The translations under genes and the position numbers were made by a program. The notes beneath the pieces were generated by a model. The model ran no database searches, was not told the origin of the DNA, and worked only from the letters and a program-made list of their open reading frames with translations. From Pseudomonas asiatica (GTDB taxonomy: Bacteria; Pseudomonadota; Gammaproteobacteria; Pseudomonadales; Pseudomonadaceae), in the NCBI RefSeq assembly GCF_040214835.1, contig NZ_CP157874.1, positions 2,918,001 through 2,982,000 on the forward strand: DNA of 64,000 nucleotides, in the 5' to 3' direction. Positions 18,641-26,893 of this stretch are shown in pieces; positions within the stretch are counted from its first letter, which is position 1; every line of letters begins with the position of its first letter.

Positions 18641-18728
18641 CCTGTGGGAGCGGCTTTAGCCGCGAAGAATCCAACGCGGTGCATGGCACCGGCTGCGCCG
18701 GTGTTCGCGGCTAAAGCCGCTCCCACAG
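18641..18728. repeat. Paired inverted REP-like element (GCGGCTTTAGCCGC type)
   Basis: CTGTGGGAGCGGCTTTAGCCGCGAA and its inverse flank a conserved centre (GGTGCATGGCACCGGCTGCG). The same unit recurs almost unchanged at 36345 and in hybrid form at 48662. It lies between two convergent small genes. Confidence 0.85.
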
Positions 18729-18796
18729 AGGATCGTGCCAACTTTTAGAATTTGAGCAGGACATCTGTTCCCGCACGGATTGTGCAGTCGGGGGTA

Positions 18797-19054
18797 TCAC
18801 ATTGTCGCCGCAGACTGGTTCGGCTTGCCGCCGGATACCCGCCAGCTCACCGCGGTAATGCCATAGCGCTCGGCCATCGGCCTGCTGACTTTCCTGATCT
18901 TCTCCCGGCCGAACTTGGGAATGATGCCGATGCCCGCATCGCAACTCGCCCAATGCCAGGCCTCGGCATTGTCCAGCGTCTCCAGACGGATGATGAAACT
19001 GCGCGGCTGGCCATGCAGTTGGTAATCGATGATGTACAGCTGTGGGCTAGGCAT
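18797..19054 (-). CDS. DUF6555-type small protein
   Basis: This 85-residue protein begins MPSPQLYIIDYQLHGQPRSF and has the look of the small Pseudomonas family I recall as DUF6555, whose function is unknown. It carries an AEAWHWASCDAGIGIIPKFG core and a basic segment REKIRKVSRPMAERYG. A strong AGGAGG ribosome site precedes the ATG. A 24-base motif about 53 bp upstream (19108-19131) is shared with the gene at 30381, which suggests a common regulator. Confidence 0.75.
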   Translation of the reverse strand: MPSPQLYIIDYQLHGQPRSFIIRLETLDNAEAWHWASCDAGIGIIPKFGREKIRKVSRPMAERYGITAVSWRVSGGKPNQSAATM

Positions 19055-19107
19055 CGCAGGGGCCTCCTCTTCTCCATGGATGACACCTGATTGATCGGGG
19101 CACGGCC

Positions 19108-19131
19108 GGAAGATTCAAAAAATTGTCGAAC
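19108..19131 (-). promoter_or_regulatory. GTTC-N10-TGAATCTTCC motif upstream of the DUF6555 gene
   Basis: Read on the minus strand the motif is GTTC, ten bases, then TGAATCTTCC, ending 53 bp before the start codon. The identical pattern with the same 10-base gap lies 48 bp before the gene starting at 30381. It may be a shared promoter or activator site; the factor is unknown. Confidence 0.4.
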
Positions 19132-19179
19132 AAGAAGTATCAACGGCTATTGATGCCTCGGTACGCAAGGTCTGGCCAC

Positions 19180-19204
19180 CACCCGGCACCTGAGGTACCG
19201 GGTG
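19180..19204 (-). terminator. Hairpin downstream of KGG gene, weak terminator candidate
   Basis: Eleven-base arms with one mismatch (CACCCGGCACC / GGTACCGGGTG) enclose a TGA loop 18 bp past the KGG stop codon. There is no T-run, so it may instead be an mRNA-stabilising hairpin. Confidence 0.35.
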
Positions 19205-19222
19205 TCCAGCAACCCCTTCAAC

Positions 19223-19432
19223 TTACTGCTGGCGGCCCCCGCCGTGGCTGTTCTGGCCGCCCTTGCGACCGGCCTCCGATGCCCGTTGGCGGTCATTGGC
19301 GAAGTTGCCGCCAGAAGCCTGCCCGCCTTTGTGCCCCGCACGGGAGGCCCGTTCCCGGTCGTTGGCGAAATTGCCTGGGTTGGTTTCCTTGGTGCCGCCG
19401 CGCTGGCTGGTGCGCTCTTGATCCTGCGCCAT
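19223..19432 (-). CDS. KGG-repeat general stress protein (YciG-like)
   Basis: This 69-residue hydrophilic protein has repeated NFANDRERASRAGHKGG / NFANDRQRASEAGRKGG units, the KGG signature found in bacterial stress proteins such as YciG and fungal con-10. These are intrinsically disordered and accumulate in stationary phase. The ATG at 19432 has AAGGAGA 8 bases upstream; an in-frame extension to 19501 is discarded. An odd palindrome GGTTCCGAACC (19482-19492) lies in its upstream region. A second KGG gene is at 44093-44269. Confidence 0.85.
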   Translation of the reverse strand: MAQDQERTSQRGGTKETNPGNFANDRERASRAGHKGGQASGGNFANDRQRASEAGRKGGQNSHGGGRQQ

Positions 19433-19707
19433 GTGGTTTCTCCTTGCGATGGATGGGTCGCATGGATGTTTGCCATGCCTTGGTTCCGAACCGCCGATCA
19501 CACAGTCTGCTCAATGGTTTTGCCGGCAACTGACCAGTGGCACCAAACATGGGTCGGCAAAAGGTTTGCGTGACGGAAGCAGGCGGGTCGCACTTTCCTG
19601 TGCCTGCGGAGGTCTCAACAACATGGCGACGGCCTATAATCCCGCCACACACACGCCCGATGATGCTGCTGCGGGCGGAACGTTCCGGTCTGCACAAGGC
19701 TCCGTCC

Positions 19708-22700
19708 ATGAAGTCGTCCCCCAAGCAACCTGCCTCGCCCCAGAACCCGGCGCTCAGCCCCAGCCACCTGGATTTCCCGGTGGTGGGCATCGGTGCATCG
19801 GCAGGCGGCCTGGAAGCGATCTGTACGCTGTTCCGGCAAATGCCCAGCGACTGCGGCATGGCCTTCGTCGTGGTCCTGCACCTGTCCCCCGACCACCAGA
19901 GCGTCGCCGACCGCATCATCCAGGAGACCACGCAAATGCCGGTGCGCCAGGTGACCGAGCCGGTGCCCATCGAGCGCAACCACATCTACGTAATTTCACC
20001 GGCCAATCGCCTGTCCACCAACGATGGCTACCTGCGCGTGACCCCGGCCAACCGGCGCCGTGGCGACCACGTGGCCATCGACCTGTTCTTCCGTGACCTG
20101 GCTGACGTGCACAAGGACCACGCCTTCTGCGTGGTGTTGTCCGGTACCGGTGCCGACGGCGCCGTGGGCCTTTCGCGGATCAAGGAGCAAGGCGGCGTGA
20201 CCTTGGCGCAAAACCCGGACGACGCCCAGTACGACAGCATGCCCCGCGCCGCCATCGAGACCGGCATGGTCGACCTGGTGCTGCCGGCGGCAGAAATGCC
20301 GCAGAAGCTGCTGGAGCTATGGCGCAATGCCCGCCAGGTCCGGCTCCCGGAAATCGAGGACGACACCCTGCCACCGGCCTTGGGCACCCGTGCCGGCGAT
20401 GCCCAGGCCAGCGAGCCGATGCTCGAAGAGATCCTGTTGCAATTGCGCAGCAATACCGGCCACGACTTCCAGCACTACAAGCGCGCCACGGTGCTGCGGC
20501 GCATCGAGCGCCGCCTGCATGTGACCGGCCAGGCAGACCTGGCGGCCTACCTGCATTACCTGGAACAGCACCCCGCGGAATCCCGGGCGTTGCTGGCCGA
20601 CATGCTGATTGGCGTGACCAATTTCTTCCGCGACCGCGAAGCCTTCGAAGCCCTGGAGCGCCATGTGCTGCCGCAACTGGCCTGCGAACGCGACCCGGCC
20701 GAGGGCGCGGACGAGATACGCGTGTGGTCGGCCGGCTGCTCCACCGGCGAAGAGGCGTACAGCCTGGCCATGCTGGTTTGCGAGCAGCTGGCACTGGAGC
20801 AGCGCTCGCACAAGGTACAGGTGTTCGCCACCGACCTGGACGAACGCGCCATCGGCATCGCCCGCAGTGGCTCCTACCCCGAAGCGATCGTCACCGACGT
20901 GCCGCCCAGCCGGCTGCGCCAGTTCTTTCTCAAGGAAGACCAGCATTACCGGGTGCGCAAAGAGGTTCGCGAGAAGGTGCTGTTCGCCCGGCATAACCTG
21001 CTGTCGGACCCACCGTTCTCGCAGATCGACCTGATTGTCTGCCGCAACCTGCTGATCTACCTGGACCGCGAGGTGCAGCGTGACATCCTGCAGATGTTCC
21101 ACTTCGCCCTGCGCCCGGGTGGCTACCTGTTCCTCGGGTCGTCCGAGTCGGCCGACATGGCCAGTGAACTGTTCGCCCCGGTGGACAAGCGCAACCGCAT
21201 TTTCCGCGCACTCGATGCCAGCAATACCGGCCGCCGTTCCGGCCGTCAGCTGGCCGGCACATCTGCCACCAGCATGCCCCTGGAGACGCTGGCCAAGGCC
21301 AAGCCGGGGCGCAAGCCATCGTTCGCCGACCTGCACTACCGCGCCCTGGCGCGCCGCATGCCGCCCAGCCTGATCGTCGATATCGACGGCAATATCCTGC
21401 ACATGAGCGAAGGCGTGGGGCGTTTCCTGCAAGTGGCCGGTGGCGAACCGAGCCGCAGCCTGCTCAACCTGGTGCTACCGCCCCTGCGCCTGGCCCTGCG
21501 CAGCACCTTGTTCCAGGCGCGTCAGGGGACCGAGGCGGTGACCTCGCGCCCTGTCGACCTGGCGGAAACCATGGGCAAACTGCAGGTGGAGATCACCGTG
21601 CAGCCGTACAAGGACGACCTCAGCGCCAGCGATTGCCTGCTGGTGGTATTCGAGGAGCGCGCGCCTGATCCGTCCCTGCCGATGCCTGGTGTCATCCGCC
21701 AGACCGACAGTATGGTCTTGCACAACCTCGAGCGCGAACTGCAGCGTACCCGCCTGCAACTGCAGGAAACCATCGAGCAGTCAGAGGTCTCCAGCGAGGA
21801 GCTGACGGCCTCCAACGAAGAGATGCAGGCCATCAACGAGGAGTTGCGTTCGGCCAGCGAAGAACTGGAAACCAGCAAGGAAGAGCTGCAGTCGATCAAC
21901 GAGGAACTGCTCACGGTCAACTACGAGCTGAAGAACAAGGTCGAGGAAACCGACAAGGTCAACGACTACCTCAGCAACCTGATCGCCTGCACCGAGATCG
22001 CCACGGTGTTCGTCGACCGCAACCTGCATATCCGCTGGTTCACCCCGCGCGCCACCGACCTGTTCAATATGCTGCCGGTCGATACCGGCCGTTCCCTGCT
22101 CGACATCACCCACCGCCTGGATTACCCGGCGCTGGCCGACGATGCCCGCGCCGTGGCCCAGGGCGAGGCCATCATCGAGCGTGAAATCGGCGGCCAGGGC
22201 GATCACTGGTACCTGGCGCGCCTGCTGCCCTACCGCTCCAGCGAGCAGAAAATCGACGGCACGGTGCTGACCTTCATCGACATCAGCAGCAGCCATGCCG
22301 CCGAGGAGCGCGTGCGCCTGGGCGAAGAGCGCCTGAGCAAGCAGCTGGCCGAAACGCAGAGCACCAGCCACATGAAGGACGAGTTCTTCGCCGTCATGTC
22401 TCATGAACTCAAACACCCACTCAACCTGATCCAGCTCAATGCCGAAATCCTGCGCCGCCTGCCGTCGCTACGGAACATCAGTGCAGCGAGCAAGGCCGTC
22501 GGTACTATCTGCGATGCGGTAACCAGCCAGGCGCGGATCATCGACGACCTGCTGGATGTGGCGCGCATTCGCACCGGCAAGCTCAAACTCAAGACCGAGC
22601 CTGTGGACCTGCTTGCCGTCCTGCAGGGCATCCATGGCGTGGTAGTCAGCGAGCAACACCCCTGCACAGTTCGCCTGGAGCTGCCCGCCGACAACCTGCC

Positions 22701-23490
22701 GGTGATGATCGAGGGTGACGTTACCCGCCTGGAGCAGATCATCTGGAACCTGCTCAACAACGCGCTGAAGTTCAGCCCGGCGGGCAATGACATACGCCTG
22801 GTGCTGAGCCACGACGAGGACCACGCCCGCCTGCAGGTGATCGACCATGGAGTGGGCCTGAGCCACGACAGCCTCGAGCATATCTTCGACCTGTTCAGCC
22901 AGGCTGCGCCGCAACATGCCAGCCACAGCCGCGAAGGCCTGGGCATCGGCCTGTCGCTGGTACGGCAACTGGTCGAGGCCCATGGCGGTACCGTCCGCGC
23001 CACATCAGCGGGGCTTGGCCTGGGCTGCACCTTCACGGTCACCCTGCCCCTTTGCGAAACGCAGCCCCAGCAGCATACGCAGGGCTCGGAGCCGCCGAGC
23101 GAGGGCCGCCTGAACGGAATTCGCGTGTTGCTGGTGGATGACTCCGTAGAGGTGCTGGCGGTGATGCAGGAGCTGCTGGAAATGGAGAGCGCCACTGTCA
23201 ATGCCTTCAGCAAGCCACGCGAGGCCCTGGACGCCGCTGCGGGTGAGGAATACGACATCATCCTGTCCGATATCGGCATGCCGATTATGGACGGCCATGC
23301 GTTGATCAAGGCCCTGCGTGGCTACGTGCACCTGCGCCATACCCCGGCCATCGCCCTGACCGGTTATGGCGCCAGCGCCGACCAGTACAAGTCGCGCCAG
23401 TCGGGCTTCGACCGGCACCTGAGCAAGCCGGTGGGCTATGACGAGCTGGTGGAGGCCATCGAGGCGCTGAGCGGCTCGGTGCCTTACTGA
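19708..23490 (+). CDS. CheB-CheR-PAS-histidine kinase-receiver hybrid sensor
   Basis: This very large signalling protein (1260 residues from this start) has the following order. A CheB methylesterase domain (about 24-205) carries the triad S31, H58 and D150. A CheR methyltransferase follows (about 220-480; VWSAGCSTGEEAYSLAML, FATDLDERAI). Then come a PAS-like region, a long coiled coil (about 675-760), a PAS domain, a histidine kinase with phospho-acceptor H899 in MSHELKHPLN, an ATPase domain, and a receiver with D1188 (ILSDIGMPIMDG). There is no N-terminal CheB receiver and no membrane segment, so it is cytoplasmic. No chemoreceptor is encoded nearby. The start could also be 48 bases upstream (19660); neither has a strong ribosome site. 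A TATAAT lies at 19635-19640. Confidence 0.9.
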   Translation: MKSSPKQPASPQNPALSPSHLDFPVVGIGASAGGLEAICTLFRQMPSDCGMAFVVVLHLSPDHQSVADRIIQETTQMPVRQVTEPVPIERNHIYVISPANRLSTNDGYLRVTPANRRRGDHVAIDLFFRDLADVHKDHAFCVVLSGTGADGAVGLSRIKEQGGVTLAQNPDDAQYDSMPRAAIETGMVDLVLPAAEMPQKLLELWRNARQVRLPEIEDDTLPPALGTRAGDAQASEPMLEEILLQLRSNTGHDFQHYKRATVLRRIERRLHVTGQADLAAYLHYLEQHPAESRALLADMLIGVTNFFRDREAFEALERHVLPQLACERDPAEGADEIRVWSAGCSTGEEAYSLAMLVCEQLALEQRSHKVQVFATDLDERAIGIARSGSYPEAIVTDVPPSRLRQFFLKEDQHYRVRKEVREKVLFARHNLLSDPPFSQIDLIVCRNLLIYLDREVQRDILQMFHFALRPGGYLFLGSSESADMASELFAPVDKRNRIFRALDASNTGRRSGRQLAGTSATSMPLETLAKAKPGRKPSFADLHYRALARRMPPSLIVDIDGNILHMSEGVGRFLQVAGGEPSRSLLNLVLPPLRLALRSTLFQARQGTEAVTSRPVDLAETMGKLQVEITVQPYKDDLSASDCLLVVFEERAPDPSLPMPGVIRQTDSMVLHNLERELQRTRLQLQETIEQSEVSSEELTASNEEMQAINEELRSASEELETSKEELQSINEELLTVNYELKNKVEETDKVNDYLSNLIACTEIATVFVDRNLHIRWFTPRATDLFNMLPVDTGRSLLDITHRLDYPALADDARAVAQGEAIIEREIGGQGDHWYLARLLPYRSSEQKIDGTVLTFIDISSSHAAEERVRLGEERLSKQLAETQSTSHMKDEFFAVMSHELKHPLNLIQLNAEILRRLPSLRNISAASKAVGTICDAVTSQARIIDDLLDVARIRTGKLKLKTEPVDLLAVLQGIHGVVVSEQHPCTVRLELPADNLPVMIEGDVTRLEQIIWNLLNNALKFSPAGNDIRLVLSHDEDHARLQVIDHGVGLSHDSLEHIFDLFSQAAPQHASHSREGLGIGLSLVRQLVEAHGGTVRATSAGLGLGCTFTVTLPLCETQPQQHTQGSEPPSEGRLNGIRVLLVDDSVEVLAVMQELLEMESATVNAFSKPREALDAAAGEEYDIILSDIGMPIMDGHALIKALRGYVHLRHTPAIALTGYGASADQYKSRQSGFDRHLSKPVGYDELVEAIEALSGSVPY

Positions 23491-23571
23491 CCGTTGGTCG
23501 CTTCAGACGCAACGTTCATTGCTGCCGGGGGCCGAATCTACATGGAATTAGGGATTCGCCCAGGAGCCTGA

Positions 23572-23970
23572 ATGAAGCCAGTCAAGCATCGCGCCACCAT
23601 CATCTGCCGGCATGGCAAACAAACCCATAAATGGTTGTGGGTGAGAAAGCCCAACGCCGCCTGGACCCTGCCCGGCGGCAAGATAGAGCCCGGCGAGACG
23701 CCGGTACAGGCAGCGGAGCGTGAATTGCTTGAGGAAACCGGGTTGCAGGCAGAATCGCTGACCCTGTTGATGCGTCATGAAGCGGCAGAGCGCATGCATT
23801 ATGTGTTCGAGGCGGAGTTCGTCGATGCCCCGCATCCCAAGGCGCAGCATGAAATTGTCGATTGCCGGTTCGCTCACCCGGACCAGGTGCCCATGCTCAA
23901 GGACGAGATCAAGCTGCTGATCCGCTCGTTGCTGGCCTGTGACCGGGCTACGGCGGCGTCAGTGAGGTAG
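23572..23970 (+). CDS. Nudix hydrolase
   Basis: This 132-residue protein has a complete Nudix box, GGKIEPGETPVQAAERELL followed by EETGL, matching G-x5-E-x7-REU-x-EE-x-G-U. Nudix enzymes hydrolyse nucleoside diphosphates linked to another moiety; the substrate cannot be read from the sequence. An AGGAG site precedes the ATG. It starts 81 bp after the hybrid kinase on the same strand, and a paired repeat follows it. Confidence 0.88.
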   Translation: MKPVKHRATIICRHGKQTHKWLWVRKPNAAWTLPGGKIEPGETPVQAAERELLEETGLQAESLTLLMRHEAAERMHYVFEAEFVDAPHPKAQHEIVDCRFAHPDQVPMLKDEIKLLIRSLLACDRATAASVR

Positions 23971-23980
23971 ACCTTCTACA

Positions 23981-24072
23981 CCTGTGCCGGCCCTTTCGCG
24001 GGTGAACCCGCTCCCACAGGCATTCCACCGAACCTGTGGGAGCGGGTTCACCCGCGAAGAGGCCGGCACAGG
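23981..24072. repeat. Paired inverted REP-like element (GCGGGTTCACCCGC type)
   Basis: Nearly perfect 40-base arms, beginning CCTGTGCCGGCCCTTTCGCG, surround a short centre between two convergent genes. It could form a long hairpin that serves both 3' ends. Confidence 0.88.
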
Positions 24073-24078
24073 AATCCG

Positions 24079-24630
24079 CTAGGCATGCACACTCCACTGA
24101 CACGCCTCTGCCTCGATCGGCATTTCGTCAATGGCATGGATCATCCCGTTCGCCAATGCCTCCCGGGGCCCGAGTATCCGCGGGTAGGCCATCAGATACC
24201 GCGGTACATCCAGCACCTCGTCCGCCCCTTCAGTCCGCTCGGCGACGATCTGTGCATACAGCCGCAGGTCATAGTCCAGGCTCATCGCATACTCGGCCAT
24301 GCGGGAGTGGTCGACCGAGCCATGCAAGGTCCAGTGGAACGGATGAAACAGGAACTTGCTGTAACTGCATGCCGTGCGCCGATCCCCGGCCAGGAACAGG
24401 ATGTTGCCCATGGATTCCACCGTGCCGAGGTTGTGGGTATGCACCTCGACCGGTAACGCCCGCAGGAAGTTGTACAAGGTAAACCCGTAGCTGCACTCGC
24501 CGCCCATGGTGGCGATGTTCAGTTGCAGGACTTCGGCCCCTTGCTGCAACGCCCGCGAACAGGTGTTGATCAGGTTGCCGCAGGTGGATGAATTGATAGG
24601 CCCGGTGAAGTGGACGATATGTCTGGCCAT
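24079..24630 (-). CDS. ClpP/SppA-fold protease-like protein
   Basis: This 183-residue protein follows the ClpP fold. It shows GTVESMGNILFLAG (the S-M-G nucleophile motif), then KFLFHPFHW where ClpP has its catalytic histidine, and GPREALANGMIHAID near the C-terminus. The residue aligning with the ClpP catalytic aspartate appears to be non-acidic (AYPRILGPREA versus RDRFLSAPEA), so activity is uncertain. A GGAGG site precedes ATG 24630. It lies 22 bp after the membrane-protein gene and is probably cotranscribed with it. True ClpP is encoded next to tig/clpX, so this is a distinct paralogue. Confidence 0.7.
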   Translation of the reverse strand: MARHIVHFTGPINSSTCGNLINTCSRALQQGAEVLQLNIATMGGECSYGFTLYNFLRALPVEVHTHNLGTVESMGNILFLAGDRRTACSYSKFLFHPFHWTLHGSVDHSRMAEYAMSLDYDLRLYAQIVAERTEGADEVLDVPRYLMAYPRILGPREALANGMIHAIDEMPIEAEACQWSVHA

Positions 24631-24652
24631 GCTTGCCTCCAGGGTTGGCAGG

Positions 24653-25027
24653 TCATTCCTTGGGTTTCTGCGCATCGTCACCCTGCCCGGCCATCTGCCG
24701 GTACTGCTTGCGCAGGGCATGCAGCTCGGCCGGGTCCATGTCTTCAAGGTCCAGCAGCGCCTTGTGCGCCTGTTGGGTGGTGCGCAACAGCTCATCGATC
24801 TTGATGTGCAGTTCGTCGTTGTCGCGGTTCTGAGTGTTCTGGATCAGGAACACCATGAGGAAGGTGATGATGGTGGTCGAGGTGTTGATCACCAGTTGCC
24901 AGGTGTCGTTGAAGCCGAACAGCGGCCCGGTCACTGCCCAGATCAGGATAAGCAGGCAGGCGATGCCAAAAGTCAGCGGGCGGCCGGCCCAATTGGCCAG
25001 CCATTGGGCGAAACGGTCGAATTTCAT
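24653..25027 (-). CDS. Low-affinity iron permease family membrane protein
   Basis: This 124-residue protein has two hydrophobic helices (about 14-36 and 42-63; TFGIACLLILIWAV, STTIITFLMVFLIQNTQNRD) followed by a charged cytoplasmic tail. It matches the short bacterial proteins annotated as low-affinity iron permease, related to yeast Fet4 only by this segment. Iron transport is unproven for these short forms. The start at 25027 was chosen because the homology begins MKFDRFAQWLANWAGRP. The next gene starts 22 bp on. Confidence 0.72.
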   Translation of the reverse strand: MKFDRFAQWLANWAGRPLTFGIACLLILIWAVTGPLFGFNDTWQLVINTSTTIITFLMVFLIQNTQNRDNDELHIKIDELLRTTQQAHKALLDLEDMDPAELHALRKQYRQMAGQGDDAQKPKE

Positions 25028-25193
25028 CCTGGCGCCCTTCCTCATAGCAGGTATGCGGTGGAAACGCCGCGGGCCGCAAAGTTCCACGCGGCATCAGCCT
25101 TTTCCGTTGGTCAACCGTGCTGAACCCTGGCCGCTGTTGACCGGTCGCACTTTCAGAGTGACCGAACAAGGACCCGGCAATGAGGAAGGCAGC

Positions 25194-26111
25194 GTGAGCG
25201 ATATCCGCATCGGCATCTCCGGTTGGCGCTACGGCCCGTGGCGCAAGGATTTCTACCCGAAGGGCCTGCCCCAGGACAACGAACTGGCGTTCGCTTCGCG
25301 AGCGGTCAACAGCATTGAAATCAACGGCTCGTTCTACAGCCTGCAAACACCCGAACGCTACCAGAGCTGGCATGACGAAACGCCGCCTGGGTTCGTGTTC
25401 GCGGTAAAAGCCCCGCGCTACATCACCCATGTACGGCGGCTCAAGGACATCGAAGAGGCCGTGGCCAATTTCTTCGCCTCCGGGCCGCTGCTGCTCGGCA
25501 AGAAGCTGGGCCCGTTCCTGTGGCAGTTTCCGCCGAACATGAAGTTCGACGAGGCCCGCTTCGCCCGTTTTCTCGAACTGCTGCCGCACAGCCGCAAGGA
25601 TGCCCGCGAATGCGCACAGGGGTGTGCACCGCGCCTGAAGGACAACGGCAGCACCGATATCAAGGGCAACGCACGGCTGCGTCACGCGGTGGAAATCCGC
25701 AACGAAAGCTTTTTGTGCGAAGCCTTCATCAAGCTGCTGCGCAAGCACCGGGTAGCGCTGGTAGTGGCCGACAGTGCCGGTAAATGGCCCTATGTCGAGG
25801 ACCTTACCGCCGACTTCGTGTACATGCGCCTGCATGGCGATGTCGAGTTGTACAGCAGTGGCTATACCGCCCAGGCGCTGCGGCGCTGGAAGCAGCGCAT
25901 CCAGCACTGGAGCCAGGGCCGCCAGGCCGACGATGCCCAGCTGGTGGTGCCAGGGCCGCCACCGCGGCGCGCCGCCCGTGACGTCTACTGCTATTTCGAC
26001 AACGACCAGAAAGTCCATGCGCCTTATGACGCCCGGCGCCTGTTGCAGAAGCTGTCGCTGGACCATGAGCTGATGACCGAGCCTGGCGTGGTGCCGGAGG
26101 TGACCCTGTGA
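25194..26111 (+). CDS. DUF72 family protein (YecE-like TIM barrel)
   Basis: This 305-residue protein shows DUF72 features: RIGISGWRYGPWRKDFYP, NSIEINGSFYSLQTPE, FVFAVKAPRYITH, and a C-terminal DVYCYFDNDQKVHAPYDA. The biochemical function of the family is unknown. The start is a GTG at 25194 with GAGGAAGG just upstream; the nearby ATG at 25180 is out of frame. Its stop overlaps the next start (GTGA), making it the first gene of a coupled four-gene set with ybhP-clsB-ybhN homologues. Confidence 0.85.
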   Translation: MSDIRIGISGWRYGPWRKDFYPKGLPQDNELAFASRAVNSIEINGSFYSLQTPERYQSWHDETPPGFVFAVKAPRYITHVRRLKDIEEAVANFFASGPLLLGKKLGPFLWQFPPNMKFDEARFARFLELLPHSRKDARECAQGCAPRLKDNGSTDIKGNARLRHAVEIRNESFLCEAFIKLLRKHRVALVVADSAGKWPYVEDLTADFVYMRLHGDVELYSSGYTAQALRRWKQRIQHWSQGRQADDAQLVVPGPPPRRAARDVYCYFDNDQKVHAPYDARRLLQKLSLDHELMTEPGVVPEVTL

Positions 26112-26893
26112 ACAGGACCCTGCCTGCCCCGCACTGCATCATCGACAAGATCACCGCCGTACGTAGTCTGAATGTACTGACGTTGAACGTGCACAAGGGC
26201 TTCACCTTCTTCAACCGGCGCTTCATCCTGCCCGAGTTGCGCGAAGCCGTGCGCGCCACCGGCGCCGACCTGGTGTTCCTGCAGGAAGTGCACGGCAGCC
26301 ACCAGCAGCATGCCCTGCGCCACCCGGCCTGGCCGGATACGCCACAGTACGAGTTCCTGGCCGACAGCATGTGGCCGCAGTTCGCCTACGGCCGCAATGC
26401 CGTATACCCCCATGGCGACCACGGCAACGCGCTGCTGTCGAAATTCCCCATCAGCCGCTTCGACAACCTGGACGTCTCGGTGCAGGGCAACGAGCAGCGC
26501 GGCCTGTTGCATTGCCAGCTGGAAGTGCCTGGCCATGACCAGGTGCATGCGGTGTGCGTGCACCTGGGCTTGCGCGAGGCCCACCGGCAACGCCAGGTGA
26601 AGCTGCTGCTGGACCTGCTAGGCAGCCTGCCGCCCAAGGCCCCGGTGATCGTTGCCGGCGATTTCAACGATTGGCGGCTGAAGGCCGATGCGGTGCTGTG
26701 CGAACACCTGGTGGAAGCGTTCGGCGAGCATTTCGGCACCCCGGCACGCAGTTTCCCGGCGCGCCTGCCGTTGTTGCGCCTGGACCGCATCTACCTGCGC
26801 AACGCCATGCCCGGCACGGCCCAGGTGCTGTCGAAGTACCCGTGGTCGCACCTTTCCGACCACGCCCCTCTGGCTTCGGAGATCAAACTGTGA
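26108..26893 (+). CDS. YbhP-like endonuclease/exonuclease/phosphatase family protein
   Basis: This 261-residue EEP-fold enzyme has LNVLTLNVHKG, VFLQEV (metal-binding Glu), VAGDFNDWR (catalytic Asp-x-Asn) and HLSDHAPL at the C-terminus. These are the hallmarks of metal-dependent phosphodiester hydrolases. It starts with GTG overlapping the DUF72 stop and ends overlapping the clsB start. In E. coli the same trio ybhP-clsB-ybhN occurs, so a role linked to phospholipids rather than nucleic acid is likely. Confidence 0.85.
   Translation: MNRTLPAPHCIIDKITAVRSLNVLTLNVHKGFTFFNRRFILPELREAVRATGADLVFLQEVHGSHQQHALRHPAWPDTPQYEFLADSMWPQFAYGRNAVYPHGDHGNALLSKFPISRFDNLDVSVQGNEQRGLLHCQLEVPGHDQVHAVCVHLGLREAHRQRQVKLLLDLLGSLPPKAPVIVAGDFNDWRLKADAVLCEHLVEAFGEHFGTPARSFPARLPLLRLDRIYLRNAMPGTAQVLSKYPWSHLSDHAPLASEIKL

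Noticed and set aside
18641..18728. Possible CRISPR-like or rho-independent terminator interpretation of the paired repeats
   Set aside because: Units are inverted pairs with no regular spacers or cas genes, and lack T-runs; they fit REP-type elements.
24653..25027. Assigning a firm iron-transport function to the two-helix protein
   Set aside because: The name comes from a short shared segment only; two helices are unlikely to form a permease alone.
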